64,000 nucleotides of DNA, taken from a bacterium (GTDB lineage: Bacteria > 4484-113 > JAFGCY01). The DNA lies in contig JADZFO010000015.1 in NCBI GenBank assembly GCA_020849855.1, positions 101,126 through 165,125 of the forward strand. The letters run 5' to 3'. Every line of letters begins with the position of its first letter. Position 1 is the stretch's first letter. A model generated the notes under the pieces. It was not told where the DNA came from. It saw only the letters and a program-made list of their open reading frames with translations, and did no database searches. Made by a program: the position numbers and the translations under genes. This document shows positions 25,556 through 34,256 of the stretch, piece after piece.

Positions 25556-26260
25556 ATGATGGGAAGCCTGGCCAGTGTTGTCCTGGTACACGGTGCGTTT
25601 GAAGACGGTTCCTGCTGGAACCGGGTCATCCCCCTCCTGCTGCGCGAAGGCTTTGACGTCCTTGCGCTCCAGAACCCCCTGACATCCCTGGCTGATGACA
25701 TTGCCAATACCCGTGCCGTGATCGACCAGATAGACGGGCCCATCGTCCTTGTCGGACATGCCTATGGTGGTGCAGTCATCTCAGGGGCCGCTTACGGTGC
25801 GCTTAATGTGACCAGCCTTGTATATATCTCCGGCTTCGCACCGGAGCAGGGCGAGTCACTGGCAGACATTCTGGCGAACTATCCTTCCATCCCATCTTCG
25901 CAGTATTTGCGGGCGGACAGCTCCGGCCGGCTCACCCTGGACCGCAGCCGCTTTGCCGACTTCTTCGCCCAGGACCTTGACCCGCTGGAGGCGCGCACCC
26001 TTGCCGCGGTTCAGCGCCCCATCGCGCATACCGCCTACCTCGACCGCCGCGTCCGACCAGCCTGGCGCATCATCCCGGCCTGGTACCAGATTGCCGAAGA
26101 CGACCGCATGATCCCGCCGGCGGTGCAGAGGTGGATGGCGGGACGCATGGGCGCCACCACCAAGTCGGTCAAGAGCAGCCATGCCGCTATGGTCTCGCGG
26201 CCGGACGAGACCTGCAGCATGATCCGGGACGCGGCGGTACTGGCCATGTCGGCCTGCTGA
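25556..26260 (+). CDS. Alpha/beta-hydrolase-fold protein lacking the Ser nucleophile
   Basis: A 234-residue protein closely matching the small alpha/beta hydrolases that read VLVHGAFxDGSxW near the start and VLVGHSYGGAVI at the elbow. Here the elbow is VGHAYGG: codon GCC (25760-25762) gives Ala69 where Ser is catalytic. The oxyanion HGAF (12-15), acidic AEDDRMIPP and His in SSHAAM remain. It is therefore either a non-catalytic binding protein or uses other chemistry. TTGGGAG before ATG is a good ribosome-binding site. The frame is intact and not decayed, which argues for a retained function. Confidence 0.8.
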   Translation: MMGSLASVVLVHGAFEDGSCWNRVIPLLLREGFDVLALQNPLTSLADDIANTRAVIDQIDGPIVLVGHAYGGAVISGAAYGALNVTSLVYISGFAPEQGESLADILANYPSIPSSQYLRADSSGRLTLDRSRFADFFAQDLDPLEARTLAAVQRPIAHTAYLDRRVRPAWRIIPAWYQIAEDDRMIPPAVQRWMAGRMGATTKSVKSSHAAMVSRPDETCSMIRDAAVLAMSAC

Positions 26261-26294
26261 GCTGCCAGGCGCTGTTGAATGAAAGCGCATCGGC

Positions 26295-26300
26295 GATACT
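26295..26300 (+). promoter_or_regulatory. -10-like GATACT, 6 nt before the DUF1704 gene
   Basis: GATACT (CGATACTAGTCCC-ATG) with a 6-nt gap and no ribosome-binding site. It is weaker than the other leaderless candidates because the first base is G. Confidence 0.35.
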
Positions 26301-26306
26301 AGTCCC

Positions 26307-27644
26307 ATGCAGCAGCTCAGCACCGAGCAGCAGGCCCGGATAGCCGAGGTCGCCAGACTTCTGCGCGAGGCGGAGCGGCCTGTGCGTGTCCTGCGCAGCC
26401 TGGCCTGGCCGGAAAGCGTGGCACAGGAGTTCTTTGACCGGGGCTGCACGGAGCCGCCAAAGCCCGAGTATCCGCCCTTCGACCCTGGCCCTACGCTGGA
26501 GGCGGTCATCGCGGCGCAGGCCCTGATTGACGGCGACACGCCCGTCCACACCTGGCTGCACCGCACTGCGCGGGCTATCTCCACAGCGGCCCGGATGCTC
26601 TCTGTGCTGGGGACCAAGGAGTTCTTTGTCCATAGCTCCGCCTTGTACGGCACGCCGGAAACCCCCATCCTGGACGGCAAACGCACTTCGCTGCAACTGG
26701 CGGAAGCAGTCGACGGCATCCTGGCCTCCTTCAACAACTCCCCGGCGAGCTTTGGCTCGGTGCCAGCCAGGGTGACGGCTGAGGAGCTGGCGGATCTCAT
26801 GCGCCGCAGGGTCAGCCAGCATTTTGGCTCGCAGGCGCCCGAGGTCCAGGTGGTGGACCAGCTTTCCTCCAAGGCACTGGCCGGCAGCCGCTATATCCGC
26901 ATCCGCCGCGACGCGGTCTTCTCGGACCTTGACGTGCGCCAGCTCATCAACCACGAGGCCTATGTCCACATCGGGACAACGCTTAACGGGCTGCAGCAGC
27001 AAAGCCTGCCAATCCTGGCCTCGGCCCATGCCGGTACAACGAACACTCAGGAAGGACTGGCAGTGTTCAGCGAGCTGATTTCCGGTGGCATGGACCCGCC
27101 GCGCTTCCAGCGCCTGGGCGCCCGCTCCATCGCCATCAAGGCCTGCATGGAAGGGGCCGACTTCATGGAGCTCTACTCCTTTTTCCTTGCGCGCAGCGAC
27201 AGCCCTGAGGAGGCCTTTGAGGATGCGCGTCGTGTGATCCGCGGCGGTCCGATCAGCGGTGGCGCACCCTTCACCAAGGACTGCACCTACCTGTATGGCC
27301 TGCTGCGAGTGCATAACTTCCTGCGCAGTGCCGTTGCCGCCGGCCGCATTGACTGCATGGGCCTGCTCTTCTGCGGCAAGATCGACCTTGATGACATCCC
27401 GGCCATGGGTCTGCTGGCCGAGATCGGCATGCTGCAGCCGCCGCGCTTCCTGCCGCCGATGTTCTCAGACCCGCGCTTCCTGGTGGCCTACCTGGCCTAC
27501 AGCGCGTACCTGAACACCGTCAACTTGCCTGTGATAGCCCAGTACTATCAGGAGCTCTTCGCGGCTACTCCACCGGTGGAGGTCATGGCCAGCGTCTGCT
27601 ATTTCGACCGGCACGATCAGAGCGGTCCCGGCCTGCAGGCTTGA
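26307..27644 (+). CDS. DUF1704 'QEGLA motif' metallopeptidase-like protein
   Basis: A 445-residue protein of the family annotated as flavohemoglobin expression-modulating QEGLA-motif protein, which is related to the eukaryotic tyrosine carboxypeptidase MATCAP. The active-site block is intact: INHEAYVHIGTTLNG (HExxxH near 215-220), then NTQEGLAVFSELISG, where the Glu of QEGLA is the third zinc ligand. The N-terminal ~100 residues are helical. No signal peptide, so it acts in the cytoplasm. Its bacterial substrate is not known to me. It starts 46 nt after the hydrolase-like gene. Confidence 0.85.
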   Translation: MQQLSTEQQARIAEVARLLREAERPVRVLRSLAWPESVAQEFFDRGCTEPPKPEYPPFDPGPTLEAVIAAQALIDGDTPVHTWLHRTARAISTAARMLSVLGTKEFFVHSSALYGTPETPILDGKRTSLQLAEAVDGILASFNNSPASFGSVPARVTAEELADLMRRRVSQHFGSQAPEVQVVDQLSSKALAGSRYIRIRRDAVFSDLDVRQLINHEAYVHIGTTLNGLQQQSLPILASAHAGTTNTQEGLAVFSELISGGMDPPRFQRLGARSIAIKACMEGADFMELYSFFLARSDSPEEAFEDARRVIRGGPISGGAPFTKDCTYLYGLLRVHNFLRSAVAAGRIDCMGLLFCGKIDLDDIPAMGLLAEIGMLQPPRFLPPMFSDPRFLVAYLAYSAYLNTVNLPVIAQYYQELFAATPPVEVMASVCYFDRHDQSGPGLQA

Positions 27645-27744
27645 GGCCAGGTAGTGATGCCTCAAGATTCGGTTGAAAACTGCTGTAGATGCGAAGATAT
27701 GACAGCAGCGGAATCTATGCTGTCCTGAGTACAGGAGGTCTGCT

Positions 27745-28587
27745 ATGTCCGAGTACAACCCGGTAGAACAGCTCAACACCCTGGCCCAGCCCTGGCCTCT
27801 GCTCAAGGAGGGCATGGATACCTGGTTCGTGAAGATCCTGCGGCGCTGCCTGGCCTTTCATGGCCATGGCGACCAGAAGTGGCTTAAGCCGGCAAACGCA
27901 GTGGACACAAAGTTCGATGCCGCGCTGACAGAGCTGGTCCGGGCCTTCCAGAAGGAAAAGAAGATCGATGTCGACGGTGAGGTTGGCCCTTCAACCTGGG
28001 GCAAGCTGGCGCAGTATGAAGCCGGGGCCCAGGACCCGGAGGTTGAACCGGCAACGGATCCTGATGCCCATACAAACGCTGAGGCCGAGCTGCGCAGCGC
28101 CATCATCAGCCGCGCCGAGGCTCTGGCAGCGCAAAAGATCCGCGAGAAGCAGGGCCAGAACCGCGGCGAGCCCTTCGACAAGTACAACCGCTTCGCCGGC
28201 GTACCCAAGGGCAGCCCTTACTGCGTCACGCTCTGGAACTACGAGCTGGCGCAGATCTTCCTCAAGCTGGGCTACAAGATCCCCTTCCAGCCCGGCGCCA
28301 GCTCCAGCAAGCTGGTAGCCCTGGCAAGGAAGCACGGCCGCCTTAAGACGGCTGCCAAGGCTGAGCCGGGTGACCTGATTGTTTATCGCGACCCCGACAA
28401 CAAGCCCACGAGTCATAACCACACCGGCCTGATCGTGAAGGTGCTGGGCGGGGGCAAGTTCGAGACCGTCGAGGGCAATACCGGCGCGGGCTCCGGCGTG
28501 ATCTCTGAAGGAGATGGCATCTACCGCCGCAAGCGCAACACGACGGTCAGCCCCGCGGATATCGTGGATCTGGCGAGCATGGCCTAG
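27745..28587 (+). CDS. Peptidoglycan-binding + CHAP-type amidase/peptidase
   Basis: A 280-residue cell-wall enzyme. Residues about 30-95 form a PG_binding_1 domain (VRAFQKEKKIDVDGEVGPSTWGKL). After an acidic linker, residues about 150-270 match a CHAP/NlpC-like cysteine peptidase: PYCVTLWN with the catalytic Cys, and NHTGLIVKV...ETVEGNTG with His and Asn. No signal peptide is visible, unlike most housekeeping wall hydrolases, and similar to phage endolysins or type-secreted effectors. AGGAGGT 5 nt before ATG is an excellent ribosome-binding site. No phage or immunity gene is adjacent. Confidence 0.85.
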   Translation: MSEYNPVEQLNTLAQPWPLLKEGMDTWFVKILRRCLAFHGHGDQKWLKPANAVDTKFDAALTELVRAFQKEKKIDVDGEVGPSTWGKLAQYEAGAQDPEVEPATDPDAHTNAEAELRSAIISRAEALAAQKIREKQGQNRGEPFDKYNRFAGVPKGSPYCVTLWNYELAQIFLKLGYKIPFQPGASSSKLVALARKHGRLKTAAKAEPGDLIVYRDPDNKPTSHNHTGLIVKVLGGGKFETVEGNTGAGSGVISEGDGIYRRKRNTTVSPADIVDLASMA

Positions 28588-28616
28588 CCGCGACTGCTGA
28601 TGCCCCGCCTTGCAGG

Positions 28617-28622
28617 TAGAAT
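28617..28622 (+). promoter_or_regulatory. -10 hexamer TAGAAT, 6 nt before GTG of the zinc-ribbon gene
   Basis: TAGAAT with 6 nt to GTG 28629 and no ribosome-binding site. The same hexamer and gap occur before the pseG-like gene. Confidence 0.5.
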
Positions 28623-28628
28623 GCTGGG

Positions 28629-28832
28629 GTGAGTCAGGATCACACCAAAACAAGCGACGCGCAGGGCCTTGGCGGCATCGAGCCGGTGCTGCACTGCTGC
28701 GCCTGCAGCCGCATCTTCCGCCTGCCGGACAGTGCCGCCCCGGGCAGCATCATTGACTGTCCCTTCTGCCACACCAGGCAGGTGCTGCGGACCATGACTG
28801 TCTTTGTCTCCGACCCGGTGGTCGCGGCCTGA
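28629..28832 (+). CDS. Small zinc-ribbon protein, hypothetical
   Basis: A 67-residue protein with HCCACSRIF and CPFCHTR, two CxxC knuckles about 22 residues apart, enough for one zinc ribbon. The ends look disordered. It begins with GTG and is followed 1 nt later by yraN, so the two are probably co-expressed. Role unknown; nucleic-acid or protein binding are both possible. Confidence 0.65.
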   Translation: MSQDHTKTSDAQGLGGIEPVLHCCACSRIFRLPDSAAPGSIIDCPFCHTRQVLRTMTVFVSDPVVAA

Positions 28833-28833
28833 G

Positions 28834-29232
28834 ATGAGCGAGGCGCGGCTGGCCATGGGCGCTGCGGGTGAGGCCGCCGCGCTGGCCGCCCTGCAGCGCC
28901 AGGGCTACCGCCTGCTGCACCGCAACCTGCGCCTGGGCCGTCTGGGTGAGCTGGACCTCGTCATGCAGGAAGGCAGCGTGCTGGTCTTCGTTGAGGTCAA
29001 GGCCAAGATTCTGGGTGAGCGCCAGCTGGGCGGGCGCGACAACGTCACCTGGGCCAAACAGCGCAAGCTGGTCGATCTGGCCACGGCCTATATGCAGAGC
29101 CATGCCAATCGGCCCGGCTCCCCAAAGCACAGCGGTGCGCGCTTTGATGTGGTTGAGGTGGTCTATGCGGATGGCACGCTGAAGAACCCGCAGGTCGTCG
29201 TGCTGAAGGATGCCTTCCGGCCGGGGGATTAG
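28834..29232 (+). CDS. yraN: YraN/UPF0102 family endonuclease-like protein
   Basis: A 132-residue member of UPF0102, which has the restriction-endonuclease-like fold. The diagnostic core is present: GAAGEAAALAALQRQGYRLLHRN, then GELDLVM (the D of the nuclease site) and VFVEVKAK (ExK site), followed by an Arg/Lys helix. The biological role of the family is not established, though linked to DNA uptake or recombination in some species. The start is set at the ATG 1 nt past the previous stop; an earlier frame from 28804 lies inside the upstream gene. Confidence 0.9.
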   Translation: MSEARLAMGAAGEAAALAALQRQGYRLLHRNLRLGRLGELDLVMQEGSVLVFVEVKAKILGERQLGGRDNVTWAKQRKLVDLATAYMQSHANRPGSPKHSGARFDVVEVVYADGTLKNPQVVVLKDAFRPGD

Positions 29233-29287
29233 AAACGCAGACCCGTCGCCGTCCCACAAGAACAGAGCAGCCCCTGGCGCAGGGCTC

Positions 29288-30130
29288 TTAGGTCCCGTTC
29301 AGTACCTTCAGCATCTTCTCCAGCAGCTCTGGTGTGGCTGCTGTGACCATATCGATGTCGCCCGGCGTGTAGGCGCTGCCATCAAGGCGGCAGGTATGCG
29401 CCCCCGCCTCATCCATCAGCAGCAGGCCGGCACAGACATCCCAGGGCTTCAGCTTGAACTCCCACATGCCGTCGTAGACACCCTCGGCAACGAAGGCACA
29501 GTCGATGGCCGCTGAGCCCAGGCGGCGGATCTTCTGGAAGCGACGCTGCATGCGGCTGTACTGCTCGATATTGCTGTACTGGTGGCCCTCAGCCACATCG
29601 TAAGGGAAGCCAGTCGCCAGCATGGCGTTGTGCATCCCGCCGCCCGGCGGCTCGCTGCGCACGCTCAGCCTCCGGCCGTTCAGCCAGGCCCCAGCCCCGC
29701 GGCGTCCCTGCCACAGGCGGCTAAGCAGCGGAGCAGCGATCACCCCCAGCAGTGGGGCAAGTCGGCCGGCCGCGTCGACCTCGCAGAGCGCGACGGATAC
29801 GGACCACAGGGGCAGGCCGCAGAGGAAGTTGCTGGTGCCGTCCAGCGGATCGACTACCCAGGCCAGGGCAGTGCGGGGGCCGGCCTGCCAGGCCGCGCTG
29901 TCAAAGGACTCCTCGCCCACAAAGCCCGCCTCCGGGGCAATGCGGCCAAGGGAATCGCGCAGCATGGCCTCGGCCTCGTTATCGGCGCTGGAGGCAAGGT
30001 CGACAGCGCTGGTCTTGGAGACCACCGCGCTGTAGTCCAGCCGCGCCTGCATTTCGGCAAGTCGCTGGCCGGTTATGCTGCTGGCCTCCACAATCGCGGC
30101 CAGTACTGCGTCCGTGTTATAGCTGCTCAA
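29288..30130 (-). CDS. Inositol-monophosphatase-family phosphatase
   Basis: A 280-residue Mg2+-dependent phosphatase of the IMPase/CysQ/SuhB group. All metal-binding blocks are visible: FVGEES, VDPLDGTSNFLCGLPLWSVSVA and KPWDVCAGLLLMDEAGA. It would hydrolyse inositol phosphate, fructose bisphosphate or PAP; sequence alone does not decide. TTG 30130 is chosen as start, giving SSYNTDAVLAAIVEAS, because TAACAT lies 8 nt upstream; a longer frame would overlap the upstream gene. It follows that gene by 23 nt on the same strand. Confidence 0.88.
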   Translation of the reverse strand: MSSYNTDAVLAAIVEASSITGQRLAEMQARLDYSAVVSKTSAVDLASSADNEAEAMLRDSLGRIAPEAGFVGEESFDSAAWQAGPRTALAWVVDPLDGTSNFLCGLPLWSVSVALCEVDAAGRLAPLLGVIAAPLLSRLWQGRRGAGAWLNGRRLSVRSEPPGGGMHNAMLATGFPYDVAEGHQYSNIEQYSRMQRRFQKIRRLGSAAIDCAFVAEGVYDGMWEFKLKPWDVCAGLLLMDEAGAHTCRLDGSAYTPGDIDMVTAATPELLEKMLKVLNGT

Positions 30131-30138
30131 GGCCGGAC

Positions 30139-30144
30139 ATGTTA
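30139..30144 (-). promoter_or_regulatory. -10-like TAACAT, 8 nt before TTG of the IMPase gene
   Basis: TAACAT on the minus strand, 8 nt before TTG 30130, with no ribosome-binding site. The same hexamer stands 7 nt before the K+ channel GTG. Confidence 0.4.
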
Positions 30145-30153
30145 GCGCAGGGT

Positions 30154-31722
30154 CTAGAAAATCCCCTTGGGGAAGAACTTCTCGAACCAGCTGCCGCCGC
30201 CGGTGTTGAAGGCGTAGAGGCAGCCGACCCACTGCAGGTTGGAGATGCCCTTCAGCTTGATCGTGTTGACGGGCTTGGTGGCGGCCTCAGGCCCCAGGGG
30301 CACCACGGTCAGCACGGGGTCCTTGATGCTGTCCGCCACCAGTACCAGCGCATCGTCCTGGGGTGAGATGTCCCAGAACTTCACCTTGTACTTCACTGTG
30401 AGGATCTCAGTGGCGGTGTTGGTGTCCAGGTCGATCCAGACGAAGCGATCCTGGGTGACGGCGGATTCCTTCGCCACCACCGCGTTGCTCTTGCGGGCCC
30501 ACTTCAGCACCGGCCGCGTCAGCACCAGATCCGGGATCTGGTGGAAGCTGCGGTCCTCGGTCTTGTAGTAGCCCAGGCTGGCCTCGGCGCGGTCCATGAC
30601 AGTGGCCAGCAGGGCCTGGCCGCTGGGCTGGGCATAAAGCTCGGCAGTGCCGGGGAATTCCACGCGGTCCAGCTGCTTGCCCTTGAGGTCCAGAAGGCTG
30701 GCCACCGGATAGCTGGCCAAGGTCAGGGGGTCCTGGACCCAGATTCCCTTCTGCTTGCCGCTGCGCACGCCGTAGATCTGGAAGCGGTTGCCCTCAGCGG
30801 GGATGATCTCTTCCTTCTTGTTCTCCAGCGTGTAGCTGATGATGCGGTTCTCCACGCCGGGTTCGTTGACGCAGTAGTAGATGCGGCTGGAGCTGCCGGC
30901 GGCGAAGTAGGCCTGGAAGTTGCTGTGCAGAGGGAATTCCTGGATCAGCCGCACCTGGCCGCTGGGCAGGTTCAGGCTGATCGCGGCCTCCTTGTTGGCG
31001 GCGCCGGAGGTGCCTTCCACCGTGCTGGAGGGCGCGATGGCCACCACCCACTTGCCGTCCTCGGAGTTGGCGATGACACGGGCGGGGAAGTTATCCTTGC
31101 CCACGCGGTAGCCGCCGGTGCGGGGGTCGATCAGCAGGAAGGGGCTCTTCTTTTCAAAGGTCGGGTTGCCTTCGGCGTCCTTGACCTCCAGCTCCTCGCG
31201 GAAGTCGCAGATCAGGCCGATGCGGAACTTGTAGTCAACTGGGATGTAGCCTTCAATCTGGCCGCGCCGCGACTCGCGGATCTGCTCCATGGAGGGCATG
31301 GTCGGGGCGTTGGGATCATCCTCCGGCTCGGCGATGCCAGGCATGGCCGGCACGGGCAGGTCCTCGGGCGCTGTCTCCGCAGCTCCTTCCGTCTCCTCGC
31401 CGCTGCCCTCAGTCCCTGCGCCTGACTCGCCGGCAGCGCTCTCATCCAGGGGCTCTTCGCCGACTGTCTCGTCGCCCGGGGCGGCTTCTTCGTCCGCGAC
31501 TTCTTCGTCAACCACCTCGTCGTCGACAGGGGCTTGCCTGTCCTCGCTGACGCTGTCATCCTCAACCCCGCCGGGCGCCTTCTGCGGCGCGCTCTCGCCG
31601 CTGCGGGAGCTGGGGTTGCGGCCTTCCTCGGCCAGGCTGGCTGTGCCAATCAGCAGCAGCAGCGCGGCTGCCAGGATCAGCAGCAGGCGCGTCAGCCCAT
31701 GTGAATTGCCATTTAGTTTCAT
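30154..31722 (-). CDS. Exported protein with acidic linker and propeller-like C-terminal domain
   Basis: I do not recognise this 522-residue protein. A signal peptide occupies residues 1-31. Residues about 35-145 are extremely acidic and Ala/Gly/Pro-rich. The rest (about 160-520) is beta-rich with recurring strands such as WVVAIAPSS, KGIWVQDP, QALLATVMD, FVWIDLDT and DDALVLVADS, suggesting a WD40/TolB-like propeller in the periplasm or outside. AGG precedes the ATG weakly. The IMPase gene follows. A scaffold or sensor role is possible but not shown. Confidence 0.65.
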   Translation of the reverse strand: MKLNGNSHGLTRLLLILAAALLLLIGTASLAEEGRNPSSRSGESAPQKAPGGVEDDSVSEDRQAPVDDEVVDEEVADEEAAPGDETVGEEPLDESAAGESGAGTEGSGEETEGAAETAPEDLPVPAMPGIAEPEDDPNAPTMPSMEQIRESRRGQIEGYIPVDYKFRIGLICDFREELEVKDAEGNPTFEKKSPFLLIDPRTGGYRVGKDNFPARVIANSEDGKWVVAIAPSSTVEGTSGAANKEAAISLNLPSGQVRLIQEFPLHSNFQAYFAAGSSSRIYYCVNEPGVENRIISYTLENKKEEIIPAEGNRFQIYGVRSGKQKGIWVQDPLTLASYPVASLLDLKGKQLDRVEFPGTAELYAQPSGQALLATVMDRAEASLGYYKTEDRSFHQIPDLVLTRPVLKWARKSNAVVAKESAVTQDRFVWIDLDTNTATEILTVKYKVKFWDISPQDDALVLVADSIKDPVLTVVPLGPEAATKPVNTIKLKGISNLQWVGCLYAFNTGGGSWFEKFFPKGIF

Positions 31723-31796
31723 AAACCTGCCCAGGGGCGCAGACAGCGCCTGCTAACTAATCGGGCCGGAGGGCAACACTGCTTAACTGCTGTCCC

Positions 31797-33398
31797 CTAA
31801 CCCTGGTTCGGCGTCGTTCCCAGCATCATATTCAGCACATAACTGTAGTTCACCACCTGGTTGCGTCCGTGCAGCTTGGCGAAATACAGTGCGCTGTCGG
31901 CCAGCTCGATGAACTGCGCCGTTGATGCCGGCTTGTGCTCCAGATAGCTGGCCACGCCGATGGAGGCAGTGACTTTAATGAAGACGCTGCTGTTCGGAAT
32001 ATAGAAGCTGTAGTTCTCGATGTAGCGCCGCAGGCGGCTGGCCATCAGTTCGCAGTTCTTATTGTGCGTCTCCGGCAGCACCACCACGAAGCGCTCGCCG
32101 CTGTAGCGGCTGCCAAAGTCCGTGGTGCGCATGTTCTCCATGATGATCCGCGAGAGCTCCTTGAGCACCAGGTCGCCCGTCTCCGGGCCGTAGCTCTCGT
32201 TGACATCCTTGAAGTGGTCGATGTCCACGATCATCAGCGAGAGGGCCACGTTATAGCGACGGGCGCGGTCGAACTCGCGGTCCAGCAGGCCATAGAAGTG
32301 CCGCTGGTTGTAGAGGCCGGTCAGCCGGTCGAGGGTCTCCATCTGGCTGTTCTGGGCCTGCAGCTGGGCCTTCTTGAGGTGCAGCAGGAGCTGGTGCACC
32401 AGGATGTTGAAGAACTGGATCAGGCGCCGGTTGGCCAGGGTTTCCTCAGTGCTGGACAGCAGGACAACCGCGAAGAGCTCGTTATCCAGCACGATGGGGA
32501 AGATCTCCTGCCCAGGCAGGCGCAGATCAGCGCTGCACTCTTCCTCGCTGATCAGCAGCTCCGCGCCGCTGAGCTCGGCATCCTCCAGACGGACGGACTC
32601 AGCCCGGCGCTGGCGGCGCTGCCACTGCTCGGCCAGGGCTTCAAAGGCCCGCTCCAGCTCACTGCGATGCAGGCGCCGCGCCAGGTTGACCAGGCTGCGC
32701 TGGCCGCCGGCGGCCTGGGCATGGATCACGGCCAGCAGCTCCACCGGAATCAGGTCCGACACGATATCGCGAAAGAGCGTGAAGGCGTCGCGGGACTCCA
32801 GGCCCTGGTCCATGCGCTCAACCAGCCGCGCCAGGATGCTGATCTCATCAGCGCTGGTGCCGGCCGGGCGCTGCGGCTCGGCGATGCTGGCCAGCAGGTA
32901 CTGGCAGAGCTGCGTGGCCTGCTGCAGCGCGAGGCGGAAGTCGATGTTCTCGTGCTCCATCTGCATCAGCTGCTGCGCCGAGAGGTTGCCAAGGCAGAGC
33001 ACGCCATGCAGACCGCGGCTGCCGCGCAGCGGGAAGATCGCGCAGGCATCAGTGCGGTAGTTCTCGCTCCAGGGCGCCAGCCACTGCGGTGTTTCGCGCA
33101 GGTTGTGCACCAGCAGGCCGCGGGGACTGGTCAGGGCGTGGGAGATCAGCTCGGAAGGGAAGCGCCACTGCTCAAGCGGCAGGGTGACGGCCGTGGAGAA
33201 GGCGCCCACAAGGCGCGGCTCCTGGCCGTCAAGCAGCATCAGGCTCACCCGGTCTGATCCCAGGACCCGCCCGATGGTCTGCACCAGCTGCTCGCCCAGG
33301 CGGTTGCCGCCGTAGAGGTCAAGCTGGGTCAGCTCGCTGCAGAGCTCGTGGAAGTTCAGCAGCCCGGGTGCCTGAGGCCGAAACTTAGGTGCCGACAC
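31797..33398 (-). CDS. GAF-GGDEF protein with degenerate active site
   Basis: A 533-residue cytoplasmic sensor. A GAF domain covers about 25-165, a second GAF-like region about 190-345, and a GGDEF domain about 360-525 with DRLTGLYNQRHF, MIVDIDHFKDVNESYGPETGD. The signature loop, however, reads YSGERF (codons at 32088-32105) where GG(D/E)EF is needed; the fourth position Arg replaces the metal-binding Glu, so diguanylate cyclase activity is doubtful. It may bind GTP or c-di-GMP or act as a scaffold. GTG 33398 is chosen because GGAGG stands 8 nt upstream; the GTG three codons earlier overlaps that site. Confidence 0.85.
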   Translation of the reverse strand: MSAPKFRPQAPGLLNFHELCSELTQLDLYGGNRLGEQLVQTIGRVLGSDRVSLMLLDGQEPRLVGAFSTAVTLPLEQWRFPSELISHALTSPRGLLVHNLRETPQWLAPWSENYRTDACAIFPLRGSRGLHGVLCLGNLSAQQLMQMEHENIDFRLALQQATQLCQYLLASIAEPQRPAGTSADEISILARLVERMDQGLESRDAFTLFRDIVSDLIPVELLAVIHAQAAGGQRSLVNLARRLHRSELERAFEALAEQWQRRQRRAESVRLEDAELSGAELLISEEECSADLRLPGQEIFPIVLDNELFAVVLLSSTEETLANRRLIQFFNILVHQLLLHLKKAQLQAQNSQMETLDRLTGLYNQRHFYGLLDREFDRARRYNVALSLMIVDIDHFKDVNESYGPETGDLVLKELSRIIMENMRTTDFGSRYSGERFVVVLPETHNKNCELMASRLRRYIENYSFYIPNSSVFIKVTASIGVASYLEHKPASTAQFIELADSALYFAKLHGRNQVVNYSYVLNMMLGTTPNQG

Positions 33399-33511
33399 GC
33401 AGCCCACCTCCGAGCGCCAGCAACATCATGCCTGAGTGTAACACGTTGTAAGAGCAGCGGCCACTCAATTGGGTCAGCCTCGTACAGACCAATCAGTAGG
33501 TCAAAGAGCAT

Positions 33512-33517
33512 TACAAT
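33512..33517 (+). promoter_or_regulatory. -10 hexamer TACAAT, 6 nt before ATG 33524
   Basis: TACAAT with a 6-nt gap and no ribosome-binding site. The stretch between the divergent GGDEF gene and this gene has nothing else. Confidence 0.45.
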
Positions 33518-33523
33518 CTGATT

Positions 33524-34207
33524 ATGCATCTGGACTCCGACCACACTTCGAGGGACCGCCCAGTTCAAGGTGACCCCGGCCAGAGTTTCGGCAGTTCAGC
33601 TGCCTCGAGAAAGAAATGGCAGTTACTTATCGGGGCTCTTGTGGTTATGGTCTTTTTCAATGTACTCACAACTTGGACTGCGCTCAGATATAGCGCTGCA
33701 TTGCAGGAAGAGCGTCTTGAAAAGTCTGGCCGGCTCTATTACGGTGAGTACTTAGACGAGTTGACTAAGGTCAGCACCGCTTCAATTCGGGACGAAAGGT
33801 TGACACTATCTTGCATTTGGGGTCCAAGTTCTGGCAACGAGGCAGCGGTACTCCTGGTGGAGACGAAGGATCTGAAACTGGACGAGTTCTTTTCCCGTGG
33901 ACTTCCTGGACCACTTCTGTTTGACGGGAACTATTTCCTTCAGAACCACATCATGATCGATGGTGCGAAGGCCCGTATTGCATGGCGCGCCATTGATCCG
34001 GTCAAATTTCCTCACAGCCTATCCGACGGAACAATGCTTGTCGACAAGCAGGCGGGGACAATAAGTGCATACCCTCTCGACAGGGGCAAGGTGCAGTTAA
34101 TAGACTCTGGCGAGCTCACTGTAGTCCTTGCGCTCAATGACGACGACAAACTTTCCTTCTTCTATCCAGTTCGCAAGGTGACAATTAACCCTTCATCCGC
34201 CCCATGA
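33524..34207 (+). CDS. Hypothetical single-pass membrane protein
   Basis: A 227-residue protein with a polar N-terminus, one membrane segment near 33-55 and a beta-rich periplasmic domain. No known motif. Base composition is visibly lower in GC than the genes on both sides, and codon use is less biased, which suggests recent acquisition. Its general layout (anchor, then small beta domain with LSCIWG and a VRKVTINP end) recalls the two unknown envelope proteins near 37-38 kb, but I cannot show homology. Confidence 0.55.
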   Translation: MHLDSDHTSRDRPVQGDPGQSFGSSAASRKKWQLLIGALVVMVFFNVLTTWTALRYSAALQEERLEKSGRLYYGEYLDELTKVSTASIRDERLTLSCIWGPSSGNEAAVLLVETKDLKLDEFFSRGLPGPLLFDGNYFLQNHIMIDGAKARIAWRAIDPVKFPHSLSDGTMLVDKQAGTISAYPLDRGKVQLIDSGELTVVLALNDDDKLSFFYPVRKVTINPSSAP

Positions 34208-34256
34208 TGTGATATTCGCCTTTCCACGAGTCCCGCACATCCTTGCGCCCCTGCAA

